The notes under the pieces were generated by a model. That model was not told the origin of the DNA and searched no databases. It worked only from the letters and a program-made list of their open reading frames with translations. From positions 1-64,000 of the forward strand of contig CANLBM010000008.1 in assembly GCA_947488845.1 (NCBI GenBank): a stretch of DNA of 64,000 bases, given 5' to 3'. Shown piece after piece: positions 44,541 to 54,043 of the stretch. The DNA comes from an uncultured Sphingomonadaceae bacterium (GTDB lineage Bacteria > Pseudomonadota > Alphaproteobacteria > Sphingomonadales > Sphingomonadaceae). The translations under genes and the position numbers were made by a program. Position 1 is the stretch's first letter, and every line of letters starts with the position of its first letter.

Positions 44541-45056
44541 ATGAGCATTTTTGCGATCCTGGCCACTATCCTTGCTTCCGTCATCGCGATGGAATGTGTC
44601 GCCTGGGCGAGCCACAAATATATCATGCACGGTTTCGGCTGGGGCTGGCACCGCGACCATCACGAACCGCATGATAACAAGCTGGAAAAAAACGATCTTT
44701 ACGGCATCGCCGGCGCGGTGATGAGCATTTCGATGTTCGCCATCGGCAGCCCCCTGATCATGGGTGCCAGCGCGTGGGAGCCGGGCACATGGATCGGCCT
44801 CGGCATCCTATTCTATGGCATCATCTACACGCTGATCCACGATGGCCTGGTGCACCAGCGCTATTTCAAATATGTGCCAAAGCGCGGCTATGCCAAGCGG
44901 CTGGTGCAAGCGCACAAGCTGCATCATGCGACCGTCGGCAAGGAAGGCGGGGTCAGCTTCGGTTTCGTCTTCGCCCGCGATCCTGCAAAACTGAAGGCGG
45001 AACTGAAGGTGCAGCGCGAGGCCGGGGTTGCAGTTGTCAGGGAGTCGGTGGGCTAA
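44541..45056 (+). CDS. crtZ: beta-carotene hydroxylase
   Basis: Di-iron membrane hydroxylase that adds 3-hydroxyl groups to beta-ionone rings (zeaxanthin, and the nostoxanthin pathway in sphingomonads). 171 aa with the histidine boxes HKYIMHG, HRDHHEPH, HDGLVHQRY and HKLHHA, and several membrane helices. A start at 44511 would add ten residues; neither has a clear ribosome site. Other crt genes are absent from the window. It converges with the EamA gene (4-bp overlap of the ends). Confidence 0.95.
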   Translation: MSIFAILATILASVIAMECVAWASHKYIMHGFGWGWHRDHHEPHDNKLEKNDLYGIAGAVMSISMFAIGSPLIMGASAWEPGTWIGLGILFYGIIYTLIHDGLVHQRYFKYVPKRGYAKRLVQAHKLHHATVGKEGGVSFGFVFARDPAKLKAELKVQREAGVAVVRESVG

Positions 45057-45919
45057 GTCCGGCGCTCCCGCATTGACGCCAAAATGGTCAGGCCGATCCC
45101 GACAAAGATGATCATGCCGCCGATCAGCAGCCGGCTGGTCAGGATTTCGTCCAGCAATATCACGCCACCGATCGCGGCAACAGCAGGCACCGAAAGTTGC
45201 GACACGGCTGCGCTGGTGATCGATATCCGGGTCAATATCTTGTACCAGAGCACATAGCCCAGCGCCGAGGTTATGGCGCCTGAAATCGCAGCGATGCCGA
45301 CGCCGCGCCAGCTGAGCATGGACAGATCCACGAGCGGCAGCAGCAGAAGCGCCAGCAGGCTGGCACCGACAAAATAACGGGCCGTGGCCAGCGTCGGATC
45401 GGCGCCAAGCTTGCCGGACCATGTATAAAAGCCCCAGGCGATCCCGGCGCAGGCCATCAGGATTGCGCTCGCCAGCGGCGGCGCGGTCACGCCCGGTGCC
45501 ATCAGATAGATCAGCCCGCCCAGCGCAATCAACACCCCGGCCAATTGCCCTCTGGTCGGCACAATGCCGCGGAACAGGCCGATGATCTGCATGGTAATCT
45601 GTCCAGCTGGAAACAGGATCAGCGCGCCGATCCCTGCATCGAGTCTGACATAGGCCCAGGAGAAAGCCGCCGCATAGACGAACAGCGCCAAAGCCCCAGC
45701 CACGTCGCGCCGGCCCGGCAGGATCGGCTTGCGCTTCTGCGCCGTGAACAACACGCACAACATTATCGCACCGGCAACCAGCCGGACAATGGTGTAGCCA
45801 GCCCAGTCGATCTGCCCGCCCGCCAGCGCGATGCGGACCAGCAGCGAATTGCCGGCAAAGGCCAGCAATATGCTGAGCAGCAGGATGAAGGTCGTCAGCG
45901 ACCCGTCAGTTTTTCTCAC
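45053..45919 (-). CDS. EamA/DMT-family transporter
   Basis: 288 aa with ten predicted membrane helices in two EamA repeats (repeat 1 FILLLSILLAFAGNSLLVRI; repeat 2 ILMACAGIAWGFYTWSGKLG). These are secondary carriers of metabolites or amino acids; the substrate is unknown. It ends 4 bp inside crtZ on the other strand and starts just after a GST gene on the same strand. Confidence 0.9.
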   Translation of the reverse strand: MRKTDGSLTTFILLLSILLAFAGNSLLVRIALAGGQIDWAGYTIVRLVAGAIMLCVLFTAQKRKPILPGRRDVAGALALFVYAAAFSWAYVRLDAGIGALILFPAGQITMQIIGLFRGIVPTRGQLAGVLIALGGLIYLMAPGVTAPPLASAILMACAGIAWGFYTWSGKLGADPTLATARYFVGASLLALLLLPLVDLSMLSWRGVGIAAISGAITSALGYVLWYKILTRISITSAAVSQLSVPAVAAIGGVILLDEILTSRLLIGGMIIFVGIGLTILASMRERRT

Positions 45920-45922
45920 AAA

Positions 45923-46555
45923 TCAGCTGGGTCGGGCCATCAGCACCGGCCCGCCCAGTTCCACCGTCTTCTGATAGCCGGGCCGGGCGACCAGTGCGTC
46001 AAAATAACGTTTGCAATTGGGACGGCTGTCGAGCTGCCCCATCGCGGCGCGCCCTTCGAGCATATAATGCAGATTGATATCCGCGCCGGTAAACTTGTCG
46101 GCGACGAGGAATTCCTTGCCCTCCAGCTCGGCCTCGACATGGTCGAGCAGATTTTCCACCTCGGCGTTGAGAAATCCGCCCAGAACATCGGGCAGACCGC
46201 CCAGCATCGGCGCGATGCCGGTGATGATGAAGCTCATGCCCATCGTGCCCTCGGCAAAATGCAGCCATTCGAGATATTTTGCCCGTTCCGGATGATCGAC
46301 TGCCACGCCAAGCGCGCCATCGCTGTGCCGCTCGACCAGATATTCGATAATCGCGGCGGATTCGACCATCACATGGCCGTCCACTTCCACCGTCGGCGCC
46401 TTGGCCAGCCGGTGTATCTCGCCCAGTTCTGCCGGCGAGCGCCGGGTCTTGGGATCGCGGGCGTAGCGGACCATCTCATATTCGATCCCGCCCTCTTCGC
46501 AGAGCCAGATGATGCGCGACGAGCGCGAGGTTTCGAGATGGTGCAGCTTGATCAT
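45923..46555 (-). CDS. glutathione S-transferase family protein
   Basis: 210 aa. The thioredoxin-fold N-terminus MIKLHHLETSRSSRIIWLCE, with KAPTVEVDGHVMVESAAIIE (cis-Pro and glutathione-contacting Glu-Ser), is followed by an all-helical C-domain. The start at 46555 is preferred over 46570 because the domain begins there. Substrate unknown. Confidence 0.92.
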   Translation of the reverse strand: MIKLHHLETSRSSRIIWLCEEGGIEYEMVRYARDPKTRRSPAELGEIHRLAKAPTVEVDGHVMVESAAIIEYLVERHSDGALGVAVDHPERAKYLEWLHFAEGTMGMSFIITGIAPMLGGLPDVLGGFLNAEVENLLDHVEAELEGKEFLVADKFTGADINLHYMLEGRAAMGQLDSRPNCKRYFDALVARPGYQKTVELGGPVLMARPS

Positions 46556-46663
46556 AGGGGGGCTCCTCATTTATATTTGGAGCAGATGTGCGGCAAAGGC
46601 GGGAACCGGTCAACAGATGTTTGTGGCTGTTGCCCCATGCCCCGCAACCTGTGGCCCCCAATA

Positions 46664-46806
46664 TGCGTGCCCCTGCGACGGCAGGGGCCCAGCTCTGCTA
46701 TTGCGGCCAGAGGGCAGGAGATATTTACGCGCTAAACTCAAGTCTGGTAACACACCCGCCATTCCGCTTGCCGTACCTTCTCGAGCTGGGCCCCTGCCTG
46801 CGCAGG
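46664..46806. repeat. inverted repeat pair (CCCCTGCG...CAGGGGCCCAG)
   Basis: TGCCCCTGCGACGGCAGGGG followed by CCCAGCTC at 46668-46695, and GAGCTGGGCCCCTGCCTGCG at ~46782-46801, are long inverted copies bracketing ~90 bp without a gene; related to 29239-29402. They lie between the GST and SulP genes. Confidence 0.7.
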
Positions 46807-46827
46807 GGCGCGAACCCTGACACAGCC

Positions 46828-48315
46828 CTAGTGCCCGACGACGCCCAGACTCTCGAACGGCTTGTCATTCTCGCTATATTTCTCGACCAAGGTCGCGCTC
46901 GCCAGATTCATCCCGATCAGCTCGACCGTCTTGCCTTCGTTTTTCAGCCGGTCGACAATCTTGTCGAGCATGCCGGTCGCGCTGATGTCCCAGAAATGGG
47001 CGTCGTGGACGTCGATGATGACCTTGTCGATGCCGTCCTCGTTAAATTCCATCGCTTCATAAAGCATGTCAACCGAGCCGAAGAAAATCTGGCCACCGAA
47101 CACATAGCGGTGGGTCGTCACCTCGACAAAATCTTGGATCGTCACCAGCTGGCGGACCTTCCAGGCAAAGAAGATGCCGGACAGCAACACGCCGGTCAGC
47201 ACGCCGATCGACAGATCATGGGTTGCCACGACCATGATCACAGTTGCGATCATCACGAAATTGGATGGCCATGGATGGTGGGTAATTTCGGTGAAGCTTT
47301 TCCAGCGGAAGGTGCTGATCGAGACAAAGATCATCACCGCAACCAGCGCCGGCATCGGAATTTGAGCGACCCACTGGCCAAGCCCGACGATCAGCACCAG
47401 CAGCATGACACCGGCGACAAAGGTCGACAGCCGCCGCCGGCCGCCGGATTTGATATTGATCACCGACTGCCCGATCATCGCGCAACCGCCCATGCCGCCG
47501 ATCCAGCCGGTGACAAAATTGGCAATGCCCTGGCCATAGGTTTCGCGCTTCTTGTCGCTGCGGGTCTCGGTCATGTCGTCGACAATCGAGGCCGTCAGCA
47601 GCGATTCGAGCAGACCGACCGCCGCCATCGCCAGCGCATAGGGCGCGATGATCTGCAGCGTTTCCCAGGTGATCGGCACCTGCGGAATATGCAGCCACGG
47701 CAGGCTGTCGGGCAGTTCGCCCATGTCGCCGACGGTGAACACGTCGGCCCGGAAATACATGCTGACCCCGGCCAGCACGACGATCGCCGCCAGCGGCGAC
47801 GGCACCAGGGTGGTGATCTTGGGAAGGCCATAGATGATCGCCAGCCCTGCCGCGATCATCGCATAGGTCTGCCAGGTAAAGGCCTCGCCGGTCATCTGCG
47901 GAATCTGCGCCATGAAGATTAGGATCGCCAGCGCGTTGACAAAGCCGGTGATCACCGAACGCGAGACAAAGCGCATCAGCAGGTCAAGCCGCAGCAGCGC
48001 CGCAATCGCCTGGAAAATCCCCATCAATATCGTCGCTGCGAACAGATATTCGACGCCATGGTCGCGCACCAATGGCACCACCAGCACCGCCACCGCGGCA
48101 GTCGCCGCGCTGATCATCCCCGGACGCCCGCCGACCAGCGAAATGATCACCGCGATAGAGAAGCTGGCATAAAGTCCGACCCGCGGATCAACCCCGGCGA
48201 TAATCGCAAAGCCGATGGCTTCCGGGATCAGCGCCAGCGCGACGACCAGACCGGCCAGAAATTCTGTTTTCGGATTGGACAACCAGTCGCGCCGAAAATC
48301 ACTGTGAATCGCCAT
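46828..48315 (-). CDS. SulP family anion transporter
   Basis: 495 aa. The first ~380 residues hold the SulP membrane domain ([20 protein letters not shown], then [20 protein letters not shown]); the last ~100 form a STAS domain ([20 protein letters not shown]). Family members carry sulfate, bicarbonate or dicarboxylates. No carbonic anhydrase or sulfur gene is adjacent, so the substrate is open. Confidence 0.93.
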   Translation of the reverse strand: MAIHSDFRRDWLSNPKTEFLAGLVVALALIPEAIGFAIIAGVDPRVGLYASFSIAVIISLVGGRPGMISAATAAVAVLVVPLVRDHGVEYLFAATILMGIFQAIAALLRLDLLMRFVSRSVITGFVNALAILIFMAQIPQMTGEAFTWQTYAMIAAGLAIIYGLPKITTLVPSPLAAIVVLAGVSMYFRADVFTVGDMGELPDSLPWLHIPQVPITWETLQIIAPYALAMAAVGLLESLLTASIVDDMTETRSDKKRETYGQGIANFVTGWIGGMGGCAMIGQSVINIKSGGRRRLSTFVAGVMLLVLIVGLGQWVAQIPMPALVAVMIFVSISTFRWKSFTEITHHPWPSNFVMIATVIMVVATHDLSIGVLTGVLLSGIFFAWKVRQLVTIQDFVEVTTHRYVFGGQIFFGSVDMLYEAMEFNEDGIDKVIIDVHDAHFWDISATGMLDKIVDRLKNEGKTVELIGMNLASATLVEKYSENDKPFESLGVVGH

Positions 48316-48529
48316 GGGCTGTCCTTCGTCACTATCTGGGATATGCTGCGTTGCAACATCGGAATGCTGCGCCTTTGCCGGACGGGCGGGATTCAGTCAA
48401 GTTCAGAGACCTCGCTGGGCAATCAAACTGTGCCGCGCACGCGATGCGCAGCCCTGCCGTCGCAACGCCATTTCAGGCCTCCAGCGCTCCGCATCAAGTG
48501 CGGAGCACACAGTCGGTCGCGACCATTCT

Positions 48530-48575
48530 CCGTTCGTGGTGAGCCTGTCGAACCACGCCTGGCGACGAGAGGCTA
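48530..48575. repeat. half copy of the GAGCCTGTCGAA dispersed repeat
   Basis: CGTGGTGAGCCTGTCGAACC at 48535-48554 matches the arms of the elements at 31199-31255 and 59528-59620. It sits between the SulP and second GST genes; the rest of 48316-48585 shows no gene. Confidence 0.65.
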
Positions 48576-48585
48576 TTCTCCGGCC

Positions 48586-49269
48586 CTAACTCACCCGATA
48601 ATCAGCCGTCACCGTGGCCACCGCGGCAATTTCCTCCTCATGTCCCGCTTCGCGCTGCGTTTCGGCCAGCGCCTGCCCTTCCCATTCCCGCATCGCCGGA
48701 TGAGCAATGACATGATCGACCCACGCACGGCCTTTCACACCGATATCAAGATCAAAGCTCCGCACCCGAAAGGCGACCGGCGCATAGAAGGCGTCGACAA
48801 TCGTGAACCGCTCCCCCGCCAGCCACGGCCCGCCGAAATCATCCAGCCCCTGCGCGAACAGCTCGCCGATCCGGTCGATATTGCGCTGCAAGGCGGGCGC
48901 GATCTCGTGCAATTCGGCCCGCACACCGACATTCATCGGACAGATATTGCGCAGCGGCGCGAAGCCTCCATGCATTTCCGCCGCCGCGCAACGCGCCCAT
49001 GTCCGCGCCGCCTCATCTTCCGGCCAGCAGCCCGGATGCCGCTCCGCCAGATATTCCATGATCGCCAGCGAATCCCAGATCGTCCGGTCTCCGTCCTTCA
49101 GACAGGGCACCTGACCATTGGGCGCAAATTCCCGGAACCGCTCGTAATTATCCTCCTCGAAATAGATGATCTGGTGGGCAAACGGGATATCCAGCGCCTT
49201 CATCAATATCCAGGGCCGCAGCGACCAGCTGGAATAGTTGCGGTTGGCAGTGATCAGCGTGTATGTCAT
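48586..49269 (-). CDS. glutathione S-transferase family protein
   Basis: 227 aa: MTYTLITANRNYSSWSLRPW (Ser-rich N-terminal motif of the YfcF/Zeta-like branch), QVPCLKDGDRTIWDSLAIME and a helical C-domain with FTIVDAFYAPVAFRV. Substrate unknown. Divergent from the PhoX-like gene. Confidence 0.92.
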   Translation of the reverse strand: MTYTLITANRNYSSWSLRPWILMKALDIPFAHQIIYFEEDNYERFREFAPNGQVPCLKDGDRTIWDSLAIMEYLAERHPGCWPEDEAARTWARCAAAEMHGGFAPLRNICPMNVGVRAELHEIAPALQRNIDRIGELFAQGLDDFGGPWLAGERFTIVDAFYAPVAFRVRSFDLDIGVKGRAWVDHVIAHPAMREWEGQALAETQREAGHEEEIAAVATVTADYRVS

Positions 49270-49349
49270 ATTTCTGTTTTTTTCGGCCGTTAACGAGTGG
49301 CTACATTCGAGCCGGATAACAATAACACCGAATTCAGGAAAATTGCACG

Positions 49350-50747
49350 ATGACTTTATCCAGAAGAGATTTCATCCGCTCCGCTCAGGCCGTGGGCCTG
49401 TTCTACGCTTCCGTCTCGATCGCAGGCTGCGCCCGCGCGCACAGCGCCAATCGTTCGTTCGCCCTGATTCCCGACCCCGCCAGGCGGCTCGATCTGCCGG
49501 AAGGCTTTTCCTATACAATGGTCAGCGAGGCCGGCGGGATGATGTCCGACGGCTTTTACCGTCCCGGCCGCCCAGACGGCATGGCCTGCTTCGCCCATCC
49601 CGATGACAGCGACAAATGCATATTGATGCGCAATCACGAAAATTGGAACAGCGTCCCGACCGGCAGTCCGTTCGGCAAGGGCAACGAACTGCTCGACCGG
49701 GTTTCCGAAAGCCAGCTGTACGACCGCAAGAAAGACGGCTCGCCCTTTTTCGGCGGCGTGAGCAAGGTGGTCTACGATCTGAAACATAAGCGCATGGAGC
49801 GGGATTTCCTCGTGCTGACCGGCACCGCGGCCAATTGCGCCGGCGGCCCGACTCCTTGGGGAAGCTGGCTCAGCTGCGAGGAAGAAATGCTCACCCCCGC
49901 AGAAGGCCCGGGCAAATATCACGGCTTCGTCTTCGAGACCCCGTCGAGTGCCACCGGCCTGATTGACGCGATCCCGCTGAAAGCCATGGGCCGCTTCGCG
50001 CATGAAGCCGCCTCGGTCGACCCGAAAACCGGCATCGTCTATATGACCGAAGATGCGCGCGACGGCCTGTTCTACCGGTTCATTCCGAACGTACCGGGCA
50101 AATTGCACGAAGGCGGCCGCCTGCAGGCGCTCGCGCTCAAGGGCAGGAAATCCGCCATCACCTCCAACTGGCCGAAAGACTGGGGCGGCAACGGGCCCGA
50201 AACATTTGTCGTCGGACAGGACCATGTCGCTGAATGGATTGACCTCGACGATGTCGAAGCGCCCGAGGGTGATCTTGCCCATCGCGGTCATGCCGCCGGC
50301 GCAGCCCGGTTCATGCGCGGCGAAGGACTGGATTACGCCGTGCGCATGGACGGCGAAACCGGCGATTTCTATTTCACCTGCACCGAAGGCGGCGCGGAGC
50401 GTGTCGGCCAGATCTGGCGCTACACGCCGGACGAAGGCGCAGAAGCGGGCGGCACGTTGCAGCTGTTCTTTGAATCGACCAGCGCCGATTCCCTCGACAT
50501 GTGCGACAATCTGGTGGTTGCGCCGTGGAACGACATCATCCTCTGCGAAGACGGACGCGGCGACCAATATCTCCGCGGTCTGACACCGGACGGCAAAATC
50601 TACGACATCGCCCGCAACGCGCACAAGGACCAGAGCGAATTCTGCGGCGCCTGTTTCTCGCCCGACGGCACGACGATGTTCGTCAATGTGCAGCAGCCCG
50701 GATATACGGTTGCAATCACCGGGCCATGGGAGAGTTTGCGGGCCTGA
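49350..50747 (+). CDS. PhoX family protein (DUF839), Tat-exported
   Basis: 465 aa. The twin-arginine signal SRRDFIRSAQAVGLFYASVS with a Cys (IAGCARAHS) suggests Tat export and possibly lipid anchoring. The beta-propeller body (LMRNHENWNS, GGVSKVVYDLKHKRMERDF, NCAGGPTPWGSWLSCEEE, GRFAHEAASVDPKTGIVYMT and CFSPDGTTMFVNVQQPG) matches PhoX-type phosphatases, which use Ca and Fe. Whether it is a true phosphatase or one of the many uncharacterised relatives is not certain. Confidence 0.85.
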   Translation: MTLSRRDFIRSAQAVGLFYASVSIAGCARAHSANRSFALIPDPARRLDLPEGFSYTMVSEAGGMMSDGFYRPGRPDGMACFAHPDDSDKCILMRNHENWNSVPTGSPFGKGNELLDRVSESQLYDRKKDGSPFFGGVSKVVYDLKHKRMERDFLVLTGTAANCAGGPTPWGSWLSCEEEMLTPAEGPGKYHGFVFETPSSATGLIDAIPLKAMGRFAHEAASVDPKTGIVYMTEDARDGLFYRFIPNVPGKLHEGGRLQALALKGRKSAITSNWPKDWGGNGPETFVVGQDHVAEWIDLDDVEAPEGDLAHRGHAAGAARFMRGEGLDYAVRMDGETGDFYFTCTEGGAERVGQIWRYTPDEGAEAGGTLQLFFESTSADSLDMCDNLVVAPWNDIILCEDGRGDQYLRGLTPDGKIYDIARNAHKDQSEFCGACFSPDGTTMFVNVQQPGYTVAITGPWESLRA

Positions 50748-50759
50748 TATTTTCTTCTG

Positions 50760-51734
50760 TCAGCAAAGCACGCCGGACCGTTCTTTCGGCGACACATAGG
50801 CAGGGTCATGGTGGAACGGCAGTTCCCCGCCCTGTTCCAATGCCGAAAGTATCGCCGCAAAATCGGTTTTGCAGCGGAAGCCAAGCAGGCGCTCCGCCTT
50901 GCCGGGATCATAGACACGCTCGATGATATCGGGAAGCACCCAGCCGCGCTTGCGGTAAATTTCTTCGGCCTGCGGATATTTCCCTGCAATGACCGCGCGC
51001 GCGTCACCCGCCAATTTGGTGCACTCCGCGCGCTCGAATGGAGGAGGTGCTGACAGGATGAATGTCTCGCAGCCGAGACCAGCAATATTCTCAAGCGCGG
51101 TAATATGCGCGTCGGCTGCATCCTCGACGGTCAGCCGCCGGTTCAGAAATTCATTCGCCTTGAGATTGGGACCGGAAGGTTTCTCCAGCGTGTCGTCATC
51201 CTCCGGGAAAAACCGTCCCGTCCGCAAAATCGCGACATCCATGCAGTGCAGCTTGCTGTACAGACGGCAGAGATGTTCCGCCGACAGCTTGGTCACGCCG
51301 TAAATATTGCGCGGCTTCAGCGGCCCGAAGTCTTCGTCCAGCCAGAACGCCTGCGCGGCACCACCGGATTTCCCGGCGCGCACCTGGTCGCTGATCATCA
51401 GCGAGGTGGTCGAGGTAAAGACAAAGCGTTGATGACCGGCCCGCGTCGCAGCCTCCAGCAGATTCAATGTCCCCGCCACATTGACATCGACAAAGGCCTG
51501 CGCCGGATAGCGGGCAATATCCGGCTTGTGCAACGCACCAGCGTGGATCACCGCTTCGATCCCCTGTTCCCGGAAAACGCGATCGACAAGGTGGGCATCA
51601 GCAACCGTTCCGACAATATTGGTCTGGGGTGCCGGCGCGACATCCAGCCCGATCACCGCGTGCCCATGCGCCTGCAATTTCGGGGCGAGAAACCGCCCGA
51701 GCCAACCCGAAGAACCGGTCAGCAGAATGCGCAT
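50760..51734 (-). CDS. NAD-dependent epimerase/dehydratase family protein
   Basis: 324-aa extended short-chain dehydrogenase: Rossmann motif ILLTGSSGWLGRFLAPKL, AVIHAGALHKPDI, FVFTSTTSLMISDQVR and catalytic YGVTKLSAEHL (Tyr-x3-Lys). Sugar-nucleotide epimerases and reductases share this pattern; the substrate is unknown. The ATG overlaps the isovaleryl-CoA dehydrogenase stop by one base, so the two genes are coupled. Confidence 0.9.
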   Translation of the reverse strand: MRILLTGSSGWLGRFLAPKLQAHGHAVIGLDVAPAPQTNIVGTVADAHLVDRVFREQGIEAVIHAGALHKPDIARYPAQAFVDVNVAGTLNLLEAATRAGHQRFVFTSTTSLMISDQVRAGKSGGAAQAFWLDEDFGPLKPRNIYGVTKLSAEHLCRLYSKLHCMDVAILRTGRFFPEDDDTLEKPSGPNLKANEFLNRRLTVEDAADAHITALENIAGLGCETFILSAPPPFERAECTKLAGDARAVIAGKYPQAEEIYRKRGWVLPDIIERVYDPGKAERLLGFRCKTDFAAILSALEQGGELPFHHDPAYVSPKERSGVLC

Positions 51735-52897
51735 CAGCCCGCCCCGATCAATTCCCGCCCGATCAGCATCCGGCGAATCTCGTTGGTTCCCGCGCCGATA
51801 TCGAGCAGCTTGCTGTCCCGCCAGTAACGCTCGACCGGCCAGTCGGTGGTGTAACCCGCACCGCCCAGTGCCTGGATCGACTCTTCCGCGACCCGCACGC
51901 TGTTTTCGCTCGCCAGCATCACCGCGCCCGCCGCGTCGAAGCGCGTGGTCTGTCCGGAATCGCAGGACTTGTTGACATTATAGACATAGCTGCGCGCGCT
52001 GTTGAGCCGGACATACATGTCGGCGATCTTGCCCTGCATCAGCTGGAACGTGCCGATCGGCTTGCCGAACTGCTTGCGCTCGCGAACATAGGGAATGACC
52101 GTGTCGAGACAGGCCTGCATCAGCCCGAGCGGGATCGCGGCGAGCACAGCGCGCTCGTAATCGAGGCCGGACATCAAAACGCCGACGCCGCCGTTGAGCG
52201 GGCCCATGACATTTTCCTCCGGCACTTCGCAATCGTCGAACACCAGCTCGGCGGTCGGGCTGCCCTTCATCCCCACCTTCTCGATTTTCTGGCCGATGGA
52301 GAAACCCTTCATGCCCTTTTCGATCAGGAACGCGGTGATCCCGCCCGAACCCGCGTCGGGCCGGGTCTTGGCATAGACGACCAATGTGTCGGCATCGGTG
52401 CTGTTGGTGATCCAGAATTTGGTGCCGTTGAGCACATAACCGCCCTGCACCGCTTCGGCCTTGAGCTTCATCGAAACAACGTCCGAGCCGGCACCGGCTT
52501 CCGACATCGCCAGCGCTCCGACATGCTCGCCCGAGATCAGCTTCGGGAGATATTTGGCCTTCTGCTCCGGACTGGCCCAGCGGCGGATCTGGTTGACGCA
52601 CAAATTGCTGTGCGCGCCATAGCTGAGGCCCAGCGCCGCGCTGCCGCGACTGACCTCCTCGACCGCGATCGCATGTTCGAGATAGCCGAGGCCAAGCCCG
52701 CCGTCTTCCTCGTCCACGGTAATGCCGTGCAGGCCGAGATCACCCATTTGCGTCCACAGCTCGCGCGGGAACCAGTCTTCGCGGTCCATTTTCTGGGCCA
52801 GCGGCATGATCTTCTCTTCGGCAAAGCGACGGGTGGTGTCGCGGATCTGGTCGGCCATTTCGCCGAGCTGAAAGTCAAATTGTGGAGTGGCAATCAT
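51734..52897 (-). CDS. ivd: isovaleryl-CoA dehydrogenase (acyl-CoA dehydrogenase)
   Basis: Oxidises isovaleryl-CoA in leucine breakdown. 387 aa: QFDFQLGEMADQIRDTTRRF, ALAMSEAGAGSDVVSMKLKA, GYVLNGTKFWITNSTDADTL, the catalytic Glu in MSGLDYERAVLAAI (the position used by IVDs), and GGAGYTTDWPVERYWRDSKL. Start ATG at 52897 with GAGGAA upstream; a longer frame to 53386 runs antisense into pyrD. No carboxylase genes of the leucine route are adjacent. Confidence 0.9.
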   Translation of the reverse strand: MIATPQFDFQLGEMADQIRDTTRRFAEEKIMPLAQKMDREDWFPRELWTQMGDLGLHGITVDEEDGGLGLGYLEHAIAVEEVSRGSAALGLSYGAHSNLCVNQIRRWASPEQKAKYLPKLISGEHVGALAMSEAGAGSDVVSMKLKAEAVQGGYVLNGTKFWITNSTDADTLVVYAKTRPDAGSGGITAFLIEKGMKGFSIGQKIEKVGMKGSPTAELVFDDCEVPEENVMGPLNGGVGVLMSGLDYERAVLAAIPLGLMQACLDTVIPYVRERKQFGKPIGTFQLMQGKIADMYVRLNSARSYVYNVNKSCDSGQTTRFDAAGAVMLASENSVRVAEESIQALGGAGYTTDWPVERYWRDSKLLDIGAGTNEIRRMLIGRELIGAG

Positions 52898-52990
52898 CGT
52901 TCGTTCCTCAATAAATCTGCCCCGCTTTAGCAGATTGCAAAGCCGTTTCCAGTGCTTGCGCGCAACGTGGTCCAGTGCCATAGCGCGGCC

Positions 52991-54028
52991 ATGCTCTACA
53001 ATCTCGCAAAGCCCTTCATCTTCGCGCTCGAAGCCGAACGCGCGCACGGTCTCACCATCGCCGGCCTGAAGACCGTGCCAATGGGCCCTGCCCCCAAATC
53101 GGACCCGGTTCTCGCAACCCGTGTCGCCGGTCTCGATTTCGTCAACCCGATCGGCATGGCTCCCGGCTTTGACAAGAATGGCGAAGTGCCTGACGCGCTG
53201 ATCCGCATGGGCTTCGGTTTTGCCGAGGTCGGCACGCTGACCCCGCTGCCACAGGCGGGCAATCCCAAGCCGCGCATATTCCGGCTGGTCGAGGACAAGG
53301 CGGTGATCAACCGGCTCGGCTTCAACAATCGCGGACAGGCAGAAGCCCTGCCCCGCCTGGAAAAGATGCGCGGGCGGATGGGCCAAGGCGTGCTCGGCAT
53401 CAATATCGGCGCCAACAAGGACAGCGACGACCGGATCGCCGACTATGTCACCGGCGCGAAGAACATGGCGCTGCTGGCCGACTATCTGACCGTCAATATC
53501 AGCTCTCCCAACACGCCGGGCCTGCGCGCGCTGCAGGACAAGGGCGCGCTGGCCGAGCTGCTCGCCGCGGTGATGGACGCGATGGGCAAATCGAAAACCC
53601 CGGTCTTCCTGAAAGTCGCCCCCGATCTCGAACCGGCAGATATCGACGATATTGTCGATGTCGCCATGAACCAGAAGATCGCCGCGCTGATCATTTCCAA
53701 CACCACCATCACCCGGCCCGACCTGATATCCGCCAACCGCTCAGAAACCGGCGGCCTGTCGGGCGCGCCGCTGAAAGACCTCGCGCTGCAACGGCTCAAG
53801 GATTTCCGCAAGGCCAGCGGCGGGAAAATCCCGCTGATCGGCGTCGGCGGCATTGCTACGGCAGAAGATGCCTATGAGCGCATCCGCGCCGGTGCGTCAT
53901 TGGTCCAGCTCTACACCGCGATGATCTACGAAGGCCCGGCCATCGCCGCGGCGATGAACTGTCAGTTGGCCAAATTGGTCAAACGGGACGGCTTTGCCAA
54001 TATCACCGAGGCTGTCGGCGCAGCATAA
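52991..54028 (+). CDS. pyrD: dihydroorotate dehydrogenase (quinone)
   Basis: Class 2 membrane-associated enzyme of pyrimidine synthesis. 345 aa: the N-terminal quinone-tunnel helices (YNLAKPFIFALEAERAHGLT), GLDFVNPIGMAPGFDKNGEV, FAEVGTLTPLPQAGNPKPRI, FNNRGQAEALPRL, VNISSPNTPGLRALQDKGAL and VGGIATAEDAYERIRAGASL. Start at 52991 rather than 52952 because the conserved N-terminus begins there. Confidence 0.96.
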   Translation: MLYNLAKPFIFALEAERAHGLTIAGLKTVPMGPAPKSDPVLATRVAGLDFVNPIGMAPGFDKNGEVPDALIRMGFGFAEVGTLTPLPQAGNPKPRIFRLVEDKAVINRLGFNNRGQAEALPRLEKMRGRMGQGVLGINIGANKDSDDRIADYVTGAKNMALLADYLTVNISSPNTPGLRALQDKGALAELLAAVMDAMGKSKTPVFLKVAPDLEPADIDDIVDVAMNQKIAALIISNTTITRPDLISANRSETGGLSGAPLKDLALQRLKDFRKASGGKIPLIGVGGIATAEDAYERIRAGASLVQLYTAMIYEGPAIAAAMNCQLAKLVKRDGFANITEAVGAA

Positions 54029-54043
54029 AGCCTGCCTGCCGCG